DNA from: a bacterium
GTDB taxonomy: Bacteria; JAMCPX01
NCBI GenBank assembly: GCA_021787665.1
Contig: JAJYLN010000011.1
Span: forward strand, 8,578-72,577
Length of the DNA stretch: 64,000 nt
Direction of reading: 5' to 3'
Shown here: in pieces, positions 37,672-47,412 of the stretch
How positions within the stretch are numbered: position 1 is the first letter of the stretch
Layout: each line of letters opens with the position of its first letter
Translations under genes and position numbers: made by a program
Notes under the pieces: model-generated
The model's database searches: none
What the model saw: only the letters and a program-made list of their open reading frames with translations
Told to the model about the DNA's origin: nothing

Positions 37672-39084
37672 ATGGTGGGACAAAAGTGCGACGGCGTGCA
37701 GTGTACGAATATAGCGGGATGGTCTTTGGCAGCAGCGGCTTTCTTTATCATGACGCTTATGGGCTGCAACGTCAGTCATACGATAGCGGTCACCAAGGCG
37801 CTGCATACGGACGGACCATGGATTAAAGATTCCTACGGACGGGTGGTCATCCTGAGAGGGATCAACGCGGGCGGGGACAGCAAGATCCCGCCGTTCATAC
37901 CGTTCACGACCGAGACGAGTGCCGAGCAGATAAAGGGATGGGGCATGAATTTCGTCCGGTATGTGACCGTCTGGGAGGGCATCGAGCCCACGGAGGGCGT
38001 CTTCGATAACTCGTACATCGACGACATGGTGCAGCGCGTAAACTGGCTCACATCGAGGGGGATCTATGTTTTTATAGACATGCATCAGGATCTTTTTGCC
38101 AGGGAATTTTGCGGGGACGGAGCTCCATCGTGGGCTGCAACAGGTGACCCTTCGCAACTTCTTGCGCCTTATCCATGCGGACAGAACTGGTTCATAAATT
38201 ACCAGTCGCCCCCGGTCATGCAATCGTTTACCAGATTCTGGACGGACACGACACTCCAGTCGCAATTCATCGATGCGTTCAAGCTGATCGCCAGGGCATT
38301 CAGGAACAACAGGATGGTCGTTGGCTACGAGCTGTTCAACGAGCCATGGAACGGATCTTTTCCCGTTTCAACCTTTGAAGAGGATTATCTTGCTCCCTTT
38401 TACCAAAAGGTCATCGATGCAATAAGGCCCGAGGATCCTGGTGCCATAATATTTTTTGAGCCGTATGTGCTTTATGGCGATCTTGGGCAGCAGAGTAACT
38501 TCCCGAAACTCTACGATTCAAATATCGTTTATACGCCGCATTATTATGTTCCCGGTGGCTTAACAGGGACAGCAATTACCAACAGTATTGATTATGCGCT
38601 GACCCTCGTTCAGCAAAAGGCACAACAGCTCGGCATACCTGCCGTACTCGGTGAGTTCGGTGGGAATAACGACACCGTGCTTGAGAGCTATTACAATATG
38701 CTGGATAAACATTTGATGGGAGGGACGATCTGGGACTATGCTGTGAAGGATATATGGAACAATGAAGGTGGTAGCATTGTGAACCATGATATGACCGAAA
38801 AGCCTTATGTAAGTGCTCTGATACGGCCCTACCCGATGGCGATAGCGGGCATCCCCACCTTGATAAGCTTCAGTCCGACCACCGACGATTTCAGGCTGGA
38901 GTTCAACGAAAACGGCACCGATGCCCCGACGCTCATCTACGTGCCTCCGCGTGTCTATCCGAACGGAATAGCGGTGCAGAAGAGCGACGGGACCTACGCC
39001 ACGGACACGGCGTCAGACGAGATCTATTTTACGACCACGGCGAGCGTTCAAAAGCACTGGATACAAATATCCCCTGCTCCGTAG
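37672..39084 (+). CDS. Glycoside hydrolase family 5-like lipoprotein
   Basis: The ATG at 37672 has GGAGG 8 bases upstream. The 470-residue product has a signal peptide and the lipobox LMGC (Cys32). The rest is a TIM barrel of the GH5 cellulase/endoglycoceramidase type: RGINAGGD, GMNFVRYVTVWEGIEP, YVFIDMHQDLF, the acid/base Glu224 in GYELFNEPW and the nucleophile Glu328 in AVLGEFGG. A small beta domain (about residues 385-470) ends the chain. The DHQDLF-like loop and length recall endoglycoceramidase-related members. The gene is more AT-rich than its neighbours in places and lies beside gene remnants, suggesting transfer. Substrate unknown. Confidence 0.88.
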   Translation: MVGQKCDGVQCTNIAGWSLAAAAFFIMTLMGCNVSHTIAVTKALHTDGPWIKDSYGRVVILRGINAGGDSKIPPFIPFTTETSAEQIKGWGMNFVRYVTVWEGIEPTEGVFDNSYIDDMVQRVNWLTSRGIYVFIDMHQDLFAREFCGDGAPSWAATGDPSQLLAPYPCGQNWFINYQSPPVMQSFTRFWTDTTLQSQFIDAFKLIARAFRNNRMVVGYELFNEPWNGSFPVSTFEEDYLAPFYQKVIDAIRPEDPGAIIFFEPYVLYGDLGQQSNFPKLYDSNIVYTPHYYVPGGLTGTAITNSIDYALTLVQQKAQQLGIPAVLGEFGGNNDTVLESYYNMLDKHLMGGTIWDYAVKDIWNNEGGSIVNHDMTEKPYVSALIRPYPMAIAGIPTLISFSPTTDDFRLEFNENGTDAPTLIYVPPRVYPNGIAVQKSDGTYATDTASDEIYFTTTASVQKHWIQISPAP

Positions 39085-39105
39085 TCGGTGCCGCCGGACG
39101 GCGCT

Positions 39106-39786
39106 TCAGTGGCCTGTTTCGGATGCCTGTTTTTTGTTGGGGCCTTCCACCCATTGTTCCATGGCCTTTGCATAGACCATTGCCGATGACATCGATATCG
39201 CCGTATTCAGGACGGGCTGCTGTTCCAGCATGTATTTTACCAAGAATCCGAGCGAGCTTATGTCGGCGTAGGCCCGGTAAAAGCCGATGGTCCTTGCCCC
39301 GTTGTCTATGGAAATGAGCTTCCACGATCCTTCTACCTTATCGAGGTTGCCGGATACCCTTGTCCATGTGACGCTGCTGGGCGGGTCCAGGACCTGCTTC
39401 AGGGTGTAGTTCGCATGTTCCGCGATGATGGAGAATTTGAACAGGATCTTGTACTTCACGAACCAGGTGTTCCCCTGCTTTTTCGTGACCTTGACCTCCG
39501 TTGTCTGCGGTATGTGTCCCACATAGTGATCATAGTCCACGATCGTAGAGAAGACTTTGTTGATAGGTGCGTTGAAGAGCGTTATAACAGTCACAAACTG
39601 CGGTTCTCCATGCTCTGCGTTGTCGATGAAGATGAGCTGACCTTTCTGGAGCAGGCTCTGCAGTATTGAAGGCGATGTGACTGCAAACTGCTCGACTATC
39701 GACGAGTTACTCTGTGCCCGTGCCGTGGCTGCTACCGAAAACAGTACAGCAGCCGCTGCTAACCAGATAACCTCTGCCTTTTTCAT
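39106..39786 (-). CDS. Secreted START/SRPBCC-fold protein
   Basis: The 226-residue product has a Sec signal peptide (MKKAEVIWLAAAAVLFSVAATARA) and a polyketide-cyclase/COQ10-like START domain: FVTVITLFNAPINKVFSTI, DYDHYVGHIPQTTEVKV, PPSSVTWTRVSGNLDKVEGSW. Such domains bind hydrophobic ligands. The ribosome site is GGAGGGG. It is convergent with the GH5 gene. The ligand cannot be predicted. Confidence 0.85.
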   Translation of the reverse strand: MKKAEVIWLAAAAVLFSVAATARAQSNSSIVEQFAVTSPSILQSLLQKGQLIFIDNAEHGEPQFVTVITLFNAPINKVFSTIVDYDHYVGHIPQTTEVKVTKKQGNTWFVKYKILFKFSIIAEHANYTLKQVLDPPSSVTWTRVSGNLDKVEGSWKLISIDNGARTIGFYRAYADISSLGFLVKYMLEQQPVLNTAISMSSAMVYAKAMEQWVEGPNKKQASETGH

Positions 39787-40011
39787 GGACCCCTCCTTAC
39801 AATATGATGTATTCCTCTGCCCCGGCAGCCGCCATATGAGGCTGACTGTATCCAGCGTAGCACAGTCAAGAGAAATAGCAACTCCCGCAGGAAACAGAAA
39901 GCGGTTGCAATTCTGCGGTAGGTGGTATACCTTATCCCGGCTTGGTAACGATCATCGTCCGGCCACTGAAGAGGGTCGTGCAAGGGTGGCTCATACATTC
40001 GTTCTGATCTT

Positions 40012-40087
40012 GGTGGGTGTAGCTCAATGGTAGAGCATTGGACTGTGGCTCCAAGGGCTGAGGGTTCGAACCCCTTCACCCACCCCA
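40012..40087 (+). tRNA. tRNA-His (GTG anticodon)
   Basis: The sequence folds as a full cloverleaf. Acceptor GTGGGTG (40013-40019) pairs with CACCCAC (40077-40083); the D arm is GCTC-GAGC; the anticodon stem is TTGGA/TCCAA with loop CTGTGGC (anticodon GTG); the T loop is TTCGAAC. It has the extra 5' G (40012) facing C73 that marks tRNA-His. CCA is encoded (40085-40087). Confidence 0.97.
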
Positions 40088-40155
40088 TTTTTAAGCGTCC
40101 AGCCTATTGACAGCTTCATCGGCACTCTATATAAACAAAAGAACAAGGAAAGTAG

Positions 40156-41586
40156 ATGTCCAATCTTTATGATGCGGTAATCATAGGTTCCGGATTCGGC
40201 GGTTCGATACCGGCCTTGCGTCTCGCGCAGAACGGCAAGAAAGTGCTTGTACTCGAGCAGGGCTATCGGAACACGGAGAATGACTTCCGACAGTCGTGGG
40301 ACCCGAAGTATCTCGTCAAGATGAACCAGGTAATCCCTTCCGATGACTACGCGGTGTTCTACAGGTCCGGTATGACCCTGGGAGGGGGCTCTGTCGTATT
40401 CTCCGGGCTCATGAACAGGGCGCCGTCGGAGGTGTTCCAGTTCGTCGATTTCAGAGGCTACAAGGTATGGCCGGACGCGGTAACCCGGCAGGTGATGGAC
40501 CCGTACTATGCCATGGTCGAGCAGATGATGTCTGTGCGTCAGGCGACATGGGACGAGGTACCCAAGACCGGGGGCACGTTCGCCAGGATGATGGACACTA
40601 TGGGGCTGACCTGCGACCGGGCGAACTACCCCTATATAAATTGCAGGCAGTGCGGCTTCTGCGAGGCAGGGTGTATTTATGGGGCAAAGCAGTCTCTGAT
40701 GTTCAACTATATACCGCAGGCGGAAGGGGCCGGCGTTGAATTCAGGACCGGCTGCATCGCGATGACCATACTGCCGGGTCCGGGGGGGTACAGCGTGCAG
40801 TACATGGACCCGCACAGCGGACAGACGAGTGTACAGGGCACGGTGGTCATCCTCGCTGCCGGGGCCATCGGCTCCGCGGCGATACTCCTCAGGTCGAAGC
40901 AGTACCTTTCGCAGCTCTCTCCCCAGGTCGGCCAGAACTTCAATAACAACGGTGACCTCATCGTAGGCTTTGAGCTCCCGGACGGCTGGCCCCCTTTCTA
41001 TTCCTATAAAGGGAGAACAAACGCCGGGGTCATGACCTACGCCTTCTGGGACGAGTACCGCATAACCATTCACACGGGCTCGGTCCCGCCTGCCATATTT
41101 TCCGGCCTGAACATCCACAGGCCGGGCGAGCATGCGTGGGGGCCCGGGTTCAAGCAGTGGACGAAGGAGATTTATTTTTCGAAACTCATCATGTGCGTGG
41201 TCATCGGCCTCGTAACCGGGGAAGGCTACGTCTACCTGAACAACGACTACCCGCTTGTCCACTTCTCTCCGACGACCCCGAGCTTTACGGACTATGTGAA
41301 CAAGGTCGTTGCCGTGGGCAGCTCCATTGCAAAGGCAAACAACGCCATGCTGCTCCAGACCAGGACCCATGGATACGAGTACACGGCAAACCACATGCTC
41401 GGGACGGTACGGATAGGCGACGATCCTGCCCTGTCTCCGGCAGACCCCTATGGCCAGGTCAGGGGATATCCGGGGCTCTTTGTAGCGGACTCCAGTTCCA
41501 TACCGGGAGGGACCGGGGTAAATCTCTCGCTTACGACCGCTGCCAATGCAGAGAGGATTGCGGCGTACATAGTCACGACGTGGTAA
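40156..41586 (+). CDS. GMC-family FAD oxidoreductase (cholesterol-oxidase-like)
   Basis: The 476-residue product has the Rossmann dinucleotide motif AVIIGSGFGGSIPALRLA and the second FAD strand KVLVLEQG. SGMTLGGGSVVFSGLM is the GMC loop. A Cys cluster, CRQCGFCEAGCIYGAKQ, is typical of the cholesterol-oxidase-like/long-chain alcohol oxidase branch. The C-terminus LFVADSSSIPGGTGVNLSLT holds the usual FAD-covering segment. No signal peptide is visible, so it is probably cytoplasmic. Substrate unknown; an alcohol or sterol-like compound is expected. The start has AAGGAAA upstream. Confidence 0.88.
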   Translation: MSNLYDAVIIGSGFGGSIPALRLAQNGKKVLVLEQGYRNTENDFRQSWDPKYLVKMNQVIPSDDYAVFYRSGMTLGGGSVVFSGLMNRAPSEVFQFVDFRGYKVWPDAVTRQVMDPYYAMVEQMMSVRQATWDEVPKTGGTFARMMDTMGLTCDRANYPYINCRQCGFCEAGCIYGAKQSLMFNYIPQAEGAGVEFRTGCIAMTILPGPGGYSVQYMDPHSGQTSVQGTVVILAAGAIGSAAILLRSKQYLSQLSPQVGQNFNNNGDLIVGFELPDGWPPFYSYKGRTNAGVMTYAFWDEYRITIHTGSVPPAIFSGLNIHRPGEHAWGPGFKQWTKEIYFSKLIMCVVIGLVTGEGYVYLNNDYPLVHFSPTTPSFTDYVNKVVAVGSSIAKANNAMLLQTRTHGYEYTANHMLGTVRIGDDPALSPADPYGQVRGYPGLFVADSSSIPGGTGVNLSLTTAANAERIAAYIVTTW

Positions 41587-41611
41587 TACCGTAGCCGTAG
41601 CATGTCCCGGG

Positions 41612-43117
41612 TCACGGGTTGTATACCTCGGCGCTGTCGTGGAGTGCAAGCATGCCCGTTTGCAGATCCACCGAACTGAAGCCCGACGCAATCAGGACAG
41701 ACCCGTCCGCAAGGCCCATGCCGGTGTAGCCTGCGCGCGGGACCGAGAGCTGCGGATAGCCGACGAACGATCGCGACACGGTGCTGAAGATCTCTGCCGA
41801 GTCCGTTGCTGTGAATGCGGGCGTCGTCACCCCACCTACGATCAGGACGTCGCCGTTACCGATGAGGATATCGGAAAACAAAGCACGCGGCAGATGCATG
41901 CTGTAATAGCCGAGCACGATTCGTCGGTCAGGATCGACGACAACGGACCTGTTGACCGGCACCCACCCGGGGTCAAAGCCGCCGTTTACGAGGACATCGC
42001 TGTTGACCGGCAGGACTGCCGAAGCAAGGAAGGAGGTCGTTAACGTGATGCTGTCCGACGCGGCGAACCCGGCTGACTGGAAAAACTCGGTATTACCGGA
42101 ACTGCTTCCGCCCGCGATGAGCACAGCATCTCCTGCGCAAGCAGCAGAGGCATGGAAGGCCCTTGCAGCCCCCATCACATATACGGTGTCCTTGTCTGTA
42201 TACAGCCCGAGGAGCTCGGCTTCTCTGGTAGGCCCGCCCGGACCGATGCCCCCGGCAATAAGGACAACATCCCCGGCCAATACATCAGCCGTATGGCCGG
42301 CCCGTGGGAAGGCCATGGTCCCTGCCTTATAGAAGCTGTTCGACTTCGGGTCGTATACCTCCAGGGAAGTCTTCGTGTCGTCCTGAGACACGGAGATAGA
42401 GCAGGCCCCATCACTGCAGCCTATAGCTGCGGAGCCGGCCCCGCCGGCCAGCATGATACTTCCGTCGGCCAGCCTGCTTGCCGTGAAAAATACCCTGCCC
42501 TCGGTCATCCGGGGCCCCTGAGCGAACATGCCCGTATCGGGATGATAGATCTCGGTGGTATCGGTCGCAGCGAGCCGTGTGCATCCCTGGCCACACGAGG
42601 CACGCCGGTCTATTATGCCCCCCATGATGATGTATGTCCCATCCGGCAGGGAAGCAGACCGGGCGAACGCCCGCGGTATGACCTTCGAGGTAAGTTGCGT
42701 GAATACGCCTGTCGGCGTGATGAGTATGTTCACATCGTTTATACCGCCTGCCTTTATCCTGACACCTGTTGTCATGCCCCGTGCGACCCTATGCGATGAT
42801 GCGTCCCTGACCTCCACGCTCACCGTCCGATCGAAGCCTGCCGGTATATTGTCGATCGTCGTGCCGGAAGGGCTTGCGGCAAGATGCACGGCCTTTACGA
42901 TGGGACTGAAGTCCGTGCCCGTTATGGTAATAGAGACACTGTCCGCGTTCTGTGGCAGGCTACACGGCCTCAGTGCGGACAGTGTGTTAGGAGGGATGTA
43001 GTGCGCCTTGATGAAGATAACGCCGTATCGGTGACCGCCGCTGCAGGAGGCCCCGCTGCAGGAGGCCAGTAATGCACAGAGAATGGCTATAACGATGTAT
43101 CGATGTTCGGCGGTCAT
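41612..43117 (-). CDS. Lipoprotein with kelch-type propeller
   Basis: The 501-residue product has a signal peptide ending in the lipobox LLASC. A beta-sandwich segment (residues about 45-130, with SVSITITGTDF) precedes several kelch-like repeats of about 50-60 residues with the patterns PRAGHTADVLAGDVVLIAGG, FHASAACAGDAVLIAGG and PRALFSDILIGNGDVLIVGG. These repeats make a galactose-oxidase/kelch-like beta-propeller. No active-site Cys-Tyr of galactose oxidase is obvious. It lies 12 bases after the TIG/NHL lipoprotein gene and is likely its operon partner. Function unknown; surface exposure is inferred. Confidence 0.82.
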   Translation of the reverse strand: MTAEHRYIVIAILCALLASCSGASCSGGHRYGVIFIKAHYIPPNTLSALRPCSLPQNADSVSITITGTDFSPIVKAVHLAASPSGTTIDNIPAGFDRTVSVEVRDASSHRVARGMTTGVRIKAGGINDVNILITPTGVFTQLTSKVIPRAFARSASLPDGTYIIMGGIIDRRASCGQGCTRLAATDTTEIYHPDTGMFAQGPRMTEGRVFFTASRLADGSIMLAGGAGSAAIGCSDGACSISVSQDDTKTSLEVYDPKSNSFYKAGTMAFPRAGHTADVLAGDVVLIAGGIGPGGPTREAELLGLYTDKDTVYVMGAARAFHASAACAGDAVLIAGGSSSGNTEFFQSAGFAASDSITLTTSFLASAVLPVNSDVLVNGGFDPGWVPVNRSVVVDPDRRIVLGYYSMHLPRALFSDILIGNGDVLIVGGVTTPAFTATDSAEIFSTVSRSFVGYPQLSVPRAGYTGMGLADGSVLIASGFSSVDLQTGMLALHDSAEVYNP

Positions 43118-43129
43118 AGTACGCCCCCC

Positions 43130-46100
43130 TCAATGCAGGACGATTTCCTTTACATGGTTGTTCAGGGTATCGGAGACGAACAGGTTCCCGCTCCCGTCGA
43201 AGGCGATGCCGTACGGGGAATCGATCCGAGCGAACGGAAGCATGGCGCCATCGGTGCCTATCTGATAGATCATAGCTGCGGATTGGTCTGCGACGTACAG
43301 ACGGTGCAGGCCATCGAGTGCTATGCCGATGGGCAGGCCCAGCCCGGATACGTACACGCTGACGCCGCTGCCTTGTACCACCTTTGCAATGGCCCCGCTC
43401 GAGCTGTTCGCAATATACAGGTTTCCGGGGGACAGCAGGGCTACGCCAAAGGGCCCGGCCAGTCCTACCGCGAACACAGACACCATACCTGTACTGTTTA
43501 CCACGGACAGCGTACCGTCGACATAGTCCGCTACATAGAACAGGTCGTTCACGCTGTCGTACGCCACACCCGCCGGGCCGTTGAGACCGGACACGAATAT
43601 CGAGAGCAGACCGCCTGCGTAGCGCAGGAGCCTTGCATGGGTAAAGTCCGAGGCATACAGGTCGCCGCCGGCATCGAACGTGAACCACGACAGCCCGGTG
43701 ATGCCCTGTGCAAGAGTCGTCATAGAGGACCCCGGGCCTATGCTATAAGCCGCGCTGTTTACATAATCCGCAGCACAGACCCTGTTATCCGGTCCCCTTG
43801 CCATGCCTCGTATGCCGTTGAACCCTGTTGCGTATGCGCTTGTCGGATGGAGCAGCCTGAAGATCTTGCCCTCGGATTCGCTCGCCACGTAGGGTACGCC
43901 GTCCCTGACCGCAATGCCGGTCGGCGCAGCTATGCCTGTGGCATAGATCAGGGTCTGCCCTGCCGGGGTGACCACCGACAGAGAGCTGCCTGCATAGTTC
44001 GACACGTAGAGGTTACCGCTTCCGTCGAAGGCTATGCCGGAAGGCTGGTTGAAGCCGGCAGCGTACGTCGATGTCAGGGTGCCTCCTGCGTTTACCATGG
44101 ACACGGTGCCGCCTGCGGTGTTCGCCACATAAAAGTGACCGGAGCCGTTCGTTGCAATGCCTTCCGGGGCATGGAAGCCAGACGCAAATCCAAAGACCCG
44201 TCCGGTCGATGTCATGGTGAACACCTCGCCATTATGCTGGTCCACTATGTAGAGGAGCGGGGTGCCCTGGCCCGTAGAAAAGGTAATGCCCCAAAAATTG
44301 GGATTCGGCAGGACCTGTTTCTGGCATGTCCCCATGGCCGAGGCAGCGCCATCGTACGTAACCTCTGATATCCAGGAGGCCTTAAAGTCGCCGGGCGCCG
44401 CCACGAACAGGTTGCCATTGAAACCGGTCGTTATGCCCGCGGGTGTGATCATCCCGAATCCATTACAGGCAGCGTCAAGGGACGGAACGAAGCTTTGCGC
44501 CTTTCCGTTCGCCGTTACCATAGAAATCGACCCCCCGCCGGTGGAGAGGTCACCCTGGTTCGCTATGAACAGCGTCCCGGCAGGGGTAAAAACGATCCCC
44601 CAGGGATTATAGAGGCCCTTTGCATAGACCTCGTAGCCATGGTCTATTTTCGATACGCGGTTGCTGCCGAGATCAGAGGTGTAGATATAGCCGGATGCGT
44701 CCATGACCAGGCCATGCGGATTGGACAGGCCCACGGCATGGGTCACGGTAAATCCGGAAGGAGACAGGACCTTGACAATAGTGTCCCCGGAAGTGACATA
44801 GAGGTTGTACGAGCTATCGGCTATTATATATTTCGGCGTATCGAGACCCGTGATATACGGGGCAACAGTGCCCAAGAGGTCAACCGCAGATATTGATCCA
44901 CTCCCATTATTAATAACCTTAAATGTCTTTCCACCGGTTGGCCCGGTAAACACCATACCAAGAGGCTTGTTCAGGCCCACGGCAAAGGTGGATACCGCAC
45001 CGCTCAGGTCAAACTTCGAGATGGTATCGTTGCCGTAGTTCGTCACATACATATTGCCCGCGTCGTCTATGGCGATAGCAGCGGGCATGGAAAAGCCGGA
45101 CGCAAGGGTGTAGCCGGTCACAGGGCTGCCGAGCGTGAGCTTTTGGATTGTCCCATCCCCGCTGCAGGCGACGAAGAGCGTTGACGGAGGCAGATAGTAC
45201 AGGCCCATGGGCGTGCTGAGGCCTTTATAGATGGTCGTTTGTGTTAGCCCGCCGGGAAGTACCTTTATGATCGTGCCGTCGGTGCGGCTTGCGGTGTAGA
45301 TGTTCCCGGCACCGTCCCTTGCGATGCCGGTCGGCCGGCTTATCGAATAAAAGGTCTTGGTGACCGTGAACCCTGTGCCTGATGATGCTATATCGTTTAC
45401 CGTGACGACCACGTCGCCCTTTACGGCATGGTCCGGCACCCTTACCCGAATGAGGGTGTCGGACCAGCCTATGATGGCCGCGCCTGCGCCTGCGAATGCG
45501 ACACTGCTCGTCCCCTGCGTGGCACCGAAGAGGCTGCCCGTTATGGACACAGCGTCGCCCTGCTCTGCCGTATCAGGCGAGATGGCCCCTACAGAGGGGT
45601 GGGTCGTGAGTGTCACGCCGTTGCTTATGGTGCCGTTTACAGACACATTCACAAGCCCGACCGCTGCGTGCATAAGGTTCCCCACCACGGCAGTGAGCTG
45701 ATCGTTGGACCACGTCACCGCCGGCAGGACCGTGCCTGCATAGTCTATCGTCCCGCTGCCCTGCGTCGCGCCAAAGCCCGTCCCGGTGATGACGATCGCG
45801 TCGTTAAGCACGACATCCACCCTGTTTATTTCTGAGATAAACGGCAATACCGTGAAGTCGGCGCCGGCAGTCTGTGCTCCGGAGAAAACGCTCAGCCTAG
45901 TGCTGCCGGCGGCTATATCCGGCACAGTGGCGCTTATCGATGTGTCGGACCACGCGTTTACCGGTGCAGCAGTGCCTCCGATCTCGACAGAGCCCCTGGA
46001 GACCCCGAACCCGGAGCCCGTGATCGCGATACAGCTGCCGGCCGGGCCGGCTGCCGGGCTGATGCCGCTCACTGTCATGACAGCGCCGCCCGTGCCCGTG

Positions 46101-46237
46101 CCGTTATCGGTGCTATTACCGCTGTTACTGGTGCTTGTGGAAGGGACCCGGTGTTTATCCGAGCATGCCGACATGAGGAATACGCCTGCCATGATACCGA
46201 TCGTGCATTGCAGCGTCAGCTTACCTATAATGTCCAT
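43130..46237 (-). CDS. Large lipoprotein with TIG domains and NHL/Vgb-like propellers
   Basis: The start at 46237 has GGAGGT 8 bases upstream (an ATG at 46249 is too far). The 1035-residue product has the lipobox LMSAC, a Ser/Thr/Asn/Gly linker, three IPT/TIG Ig-like domains (for example ITGSGFGVSRGSVEIGG, ITGTGFGATQGSG, ITGSLFGATQGTSSV), then from about residue 305 some 15 or more repeats of about 40 residues (LNKPLGMVFTG, FNQPSGIAFDGSGNLYVSN) of the NHL/SMP-30/Vgb type, enough for two or more propellers. It is a likely cell-surface protein, perhaps exported with help from the type II system (inference). Confidence 0.85.
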   Translation of the reverse strand: MDIIGKLTLQCTIGIMAGVFLMSACSDKHRVPSTSTSNSGNSTDNGTGTGGAVMTVSGISPAAGPAGSCIAITGSGFGVSRGSVEIGGTAAPVNAWSDTSISATVPDIAAGSTRLSVFSGAQTAGADFTVLPFISEINRVDVVLNDAIVITGTGFGATQGSGTIDYAGTVLPAVTWSNDQLTAVVGNLMHAAVGLVNVSVNGTISNGVTLTTHPSVGAISPDTAEQGDAVSITGSLFGATQGTSSVAFAGAGAAIIGWSDTLIRVRVPDHAVKGDVVVTVNDIASSGTGFTVTKTFYSISRPTGIARDGAGNIYTASRTDGTIIKVLPGGLTQTTIYKGLSTPMGLYYLPPSTLFVACSGDGTIQKLTLGSPVTGYTLASGFSMPAAIAIDDAGNMYVTNYGNDTISKFDLSGAVSTFAVGLNKPLGMVFTGPTGGKTFKVINNGSGSISAVDLLGTVAPYITGLDTPKYIIADSSYNLYVTSGDTIVKVLSPSGFTVTHAVGLSNPHGLVMDASGYIYTSDLGSNRVSKIDHGYEVYAKGLYNPWGIVFTPAGTLFIANQGDLSTGGGSISMVTANGKAQSFVPSLDAACNGFGMITPAGITTGFNGNLFVAAPGDFKASWISEVTYDGAASAMGTCQKQVLPNPNFWGITFSTGQGTPLLYIVDQHNGEVFTMTSTGRVFGFASGFHAPEGIATNGSGHFYVANTAGGTVSMVNAGGTLTSTYAAGFNQPSGIAFDGSGNLYVSNYAGSSLSVVTPAGQTLIYATGIAAPTGIAVRDGVPYVASESEGKIFRLLHPTSAYATGFNGIRGMARGPDNRVCAADYVNSAAYSIGPGSSMTTLAQGITGLSWFTFDAGGDLYASDFTHARLLRYAGGLLSIFVSGLNGPAGVAYDSVNDLFYVADYVDGTLSVVNSTGMVSVFAVGLAGPFGVALLSPGNLYIANSSSGAIAKVVQGSGVSVYVSGLGLPIGIALDGLHRLYVADQSAAMIYQIGTDGAMLPFARIDSPYGIAFDGSGNLFVSDTLNNHVKEIVLH

Positions 46238-46330
46238 AGAGACCTCCATTAAAACGCTGTATATGCGTTTCGAAGAGGCGTGTCAAGCTTTTTTTTAGGC
46301 CCGTGTCGAAAAAGAAAAGAAGTTATCTGT

Positions 46331-47002
46331 TTATTGACCGTTCGTGCTCTTGAACATATGCTGGATCTTCTCCAGATGCTCTTTCTTGACGATCGCAATT
46401 ACCTCATCGCCCTGTTTGAAGATTGTCTCGCCCTTCGGAATAATCGTCTCGTCGCCCCGATAGATGGAGACGATGATGACGCCTTCCGGAAGGCCGAGGT
46501 CCTTGATCTTCTTGTCCAGGATCCCGGACTCTTTCTGTACCTCCACCTGCACGAGCTCCACATTGCCGCCCTTGAGCTGGAACAGGGGCACGATCACGTC
46601 GCCTGCCTTGACCTGCTCTTCGATGAGATAGTTGAGCATCCTCGTGGAGTTGATCGTCGCATCAACCCCGATGCTCTGGAAAATCTCCTCGTTTGCCGGG
46701 TCGGACACCCGCGCTATCGTCCTCGGTGACTTGAACATGAGCTTGGTGAGCTGGCAGATGACCAGGTTGGTCGCATCGTCGCCGGTGAGTGCTGCCACGA
46801 CATCTGCCCTGTTTGCTCCGGCGACCTTCATGACCGACGCGTTCGCACCGTTGCCGAGCATGATGACGTCGCCGAAGGTCTCTGACAGGGAGGACACCTT
46901 CATCTTGTCCTGGTCGATGAGCGTTACCTCATGTCCTCCGGACAGGAGGGTCTTTGCGAGATTGATACCGGCCTTACTGGCCCCGACGATTATGATGTAC
47001 AT
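46331..47002 (-). CDS. TrkA/RCK potassium-channel regulatory protein (N and C domains)
   Basis: The 223-residue product has an RCK-N domain with the NAD-binding motif MYIIIVGASKAGINLAKTL and acidic end VTLIDQD, and a TrkA-C domain (residues about 140-220; LKGGNVELVQVEV, DEVIAIVKKEHLE). Such proteins gate Trk/Ktr-type transporters by binding NAD(H) or nucleotides. It lies at the end of the APC-Usp-TrkA operon, 8 bases after the second RCK gene. No TrkH or KtrB is nearby. Confidence 0.93.
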   Translation of the reverse strand: MYIIIVGASKAGINLAKTLLSGGHEVTLIDQDKMKVSSLSETFGDVIMLGNGANASVMKVAGANRADVVAALTGDDATNLVICQLTKLMFKSPRTIARVSDPANEEIFQSIGVDATINSTRMLNYLIEEQVKAGDVIVPLFQLKGGNVELVQVEVQKESGILDKKIKDLGLPEGVIIVSIYRGDETIIPKGETIFKQGDEVIAIVKKEHLEKIQHMFKSTNGQ

Positions 47003-47010
47003 GTTCCCTC

Positions 47011-47412
47011 CTATGATATCCCGGGCAGCCTGAGGAGCTCATCGATCGCCAGGCTCGTGGGGCACAGGACCTCGATCCCCAGGTCGGCATACACGGCCGC
47101 AAGATTCACGTCGAACAGGCGCATGATGACCCGTATCGTTTTGTCGATAAGTTTTATCTTCTGGGATATCATGATGTTCGTGTGGTCGTTGCCGGTCACC
47201 ACGATCACGAGGTCTGCCGGCTTCTTTATCGCTTGCCGGATGACCTTTTCGTCCGTGCAATCACCCACGAGCATCTCGATCCCCTGTTTCTCCTCGATGT
47301 ACATGAACTTGCTCTCGTTCTGCTCTATGACGAGGACACTGTCTCCCTTCTTGGCGAATATGCTTGCGAGCCTCGATCCCAGCCTTCCGGAACCAACGAC
47401 GACAACACGCAT
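47011..47412 (-). CDS. RCK-N (TrkA-N) domain protein
   Basis: The 133-residue product is a lone RCK-N Rossmann domain: MRVVVVGSGRLGSRLASIF, SVLVIEQNESKF, EMLVGDCTDEKVI, ADLVIVVTGNDHTNIMISQ. A TrkA-C domain is absent. The two RCK proteins may form a heteromeric ring, one contributing the C-domain. Its start abuts the stop of the UspA-like gene (next base). Confidence 0.92.
   Translation of the reverse strand: MRVVVVGSGRLGSRLASIFAKKGDSVLVIEQNESKFMYIEEKQGIEMLVGDCTDEKVIRQAIKKPADLVIVVTGNDHTNIMISQKIKLIDKTIRVIMRLFDVNLAAVYADLGIEVLCPTSLAIDELLRLPGIS

Noticed and set aside
40024-41691. 555-residue open frame on the minus strand across the GMC oxidoreductase
   Set aside because: Antisense to a recognisable FAD enzyme and to the tRNA-His gene; no motifs.
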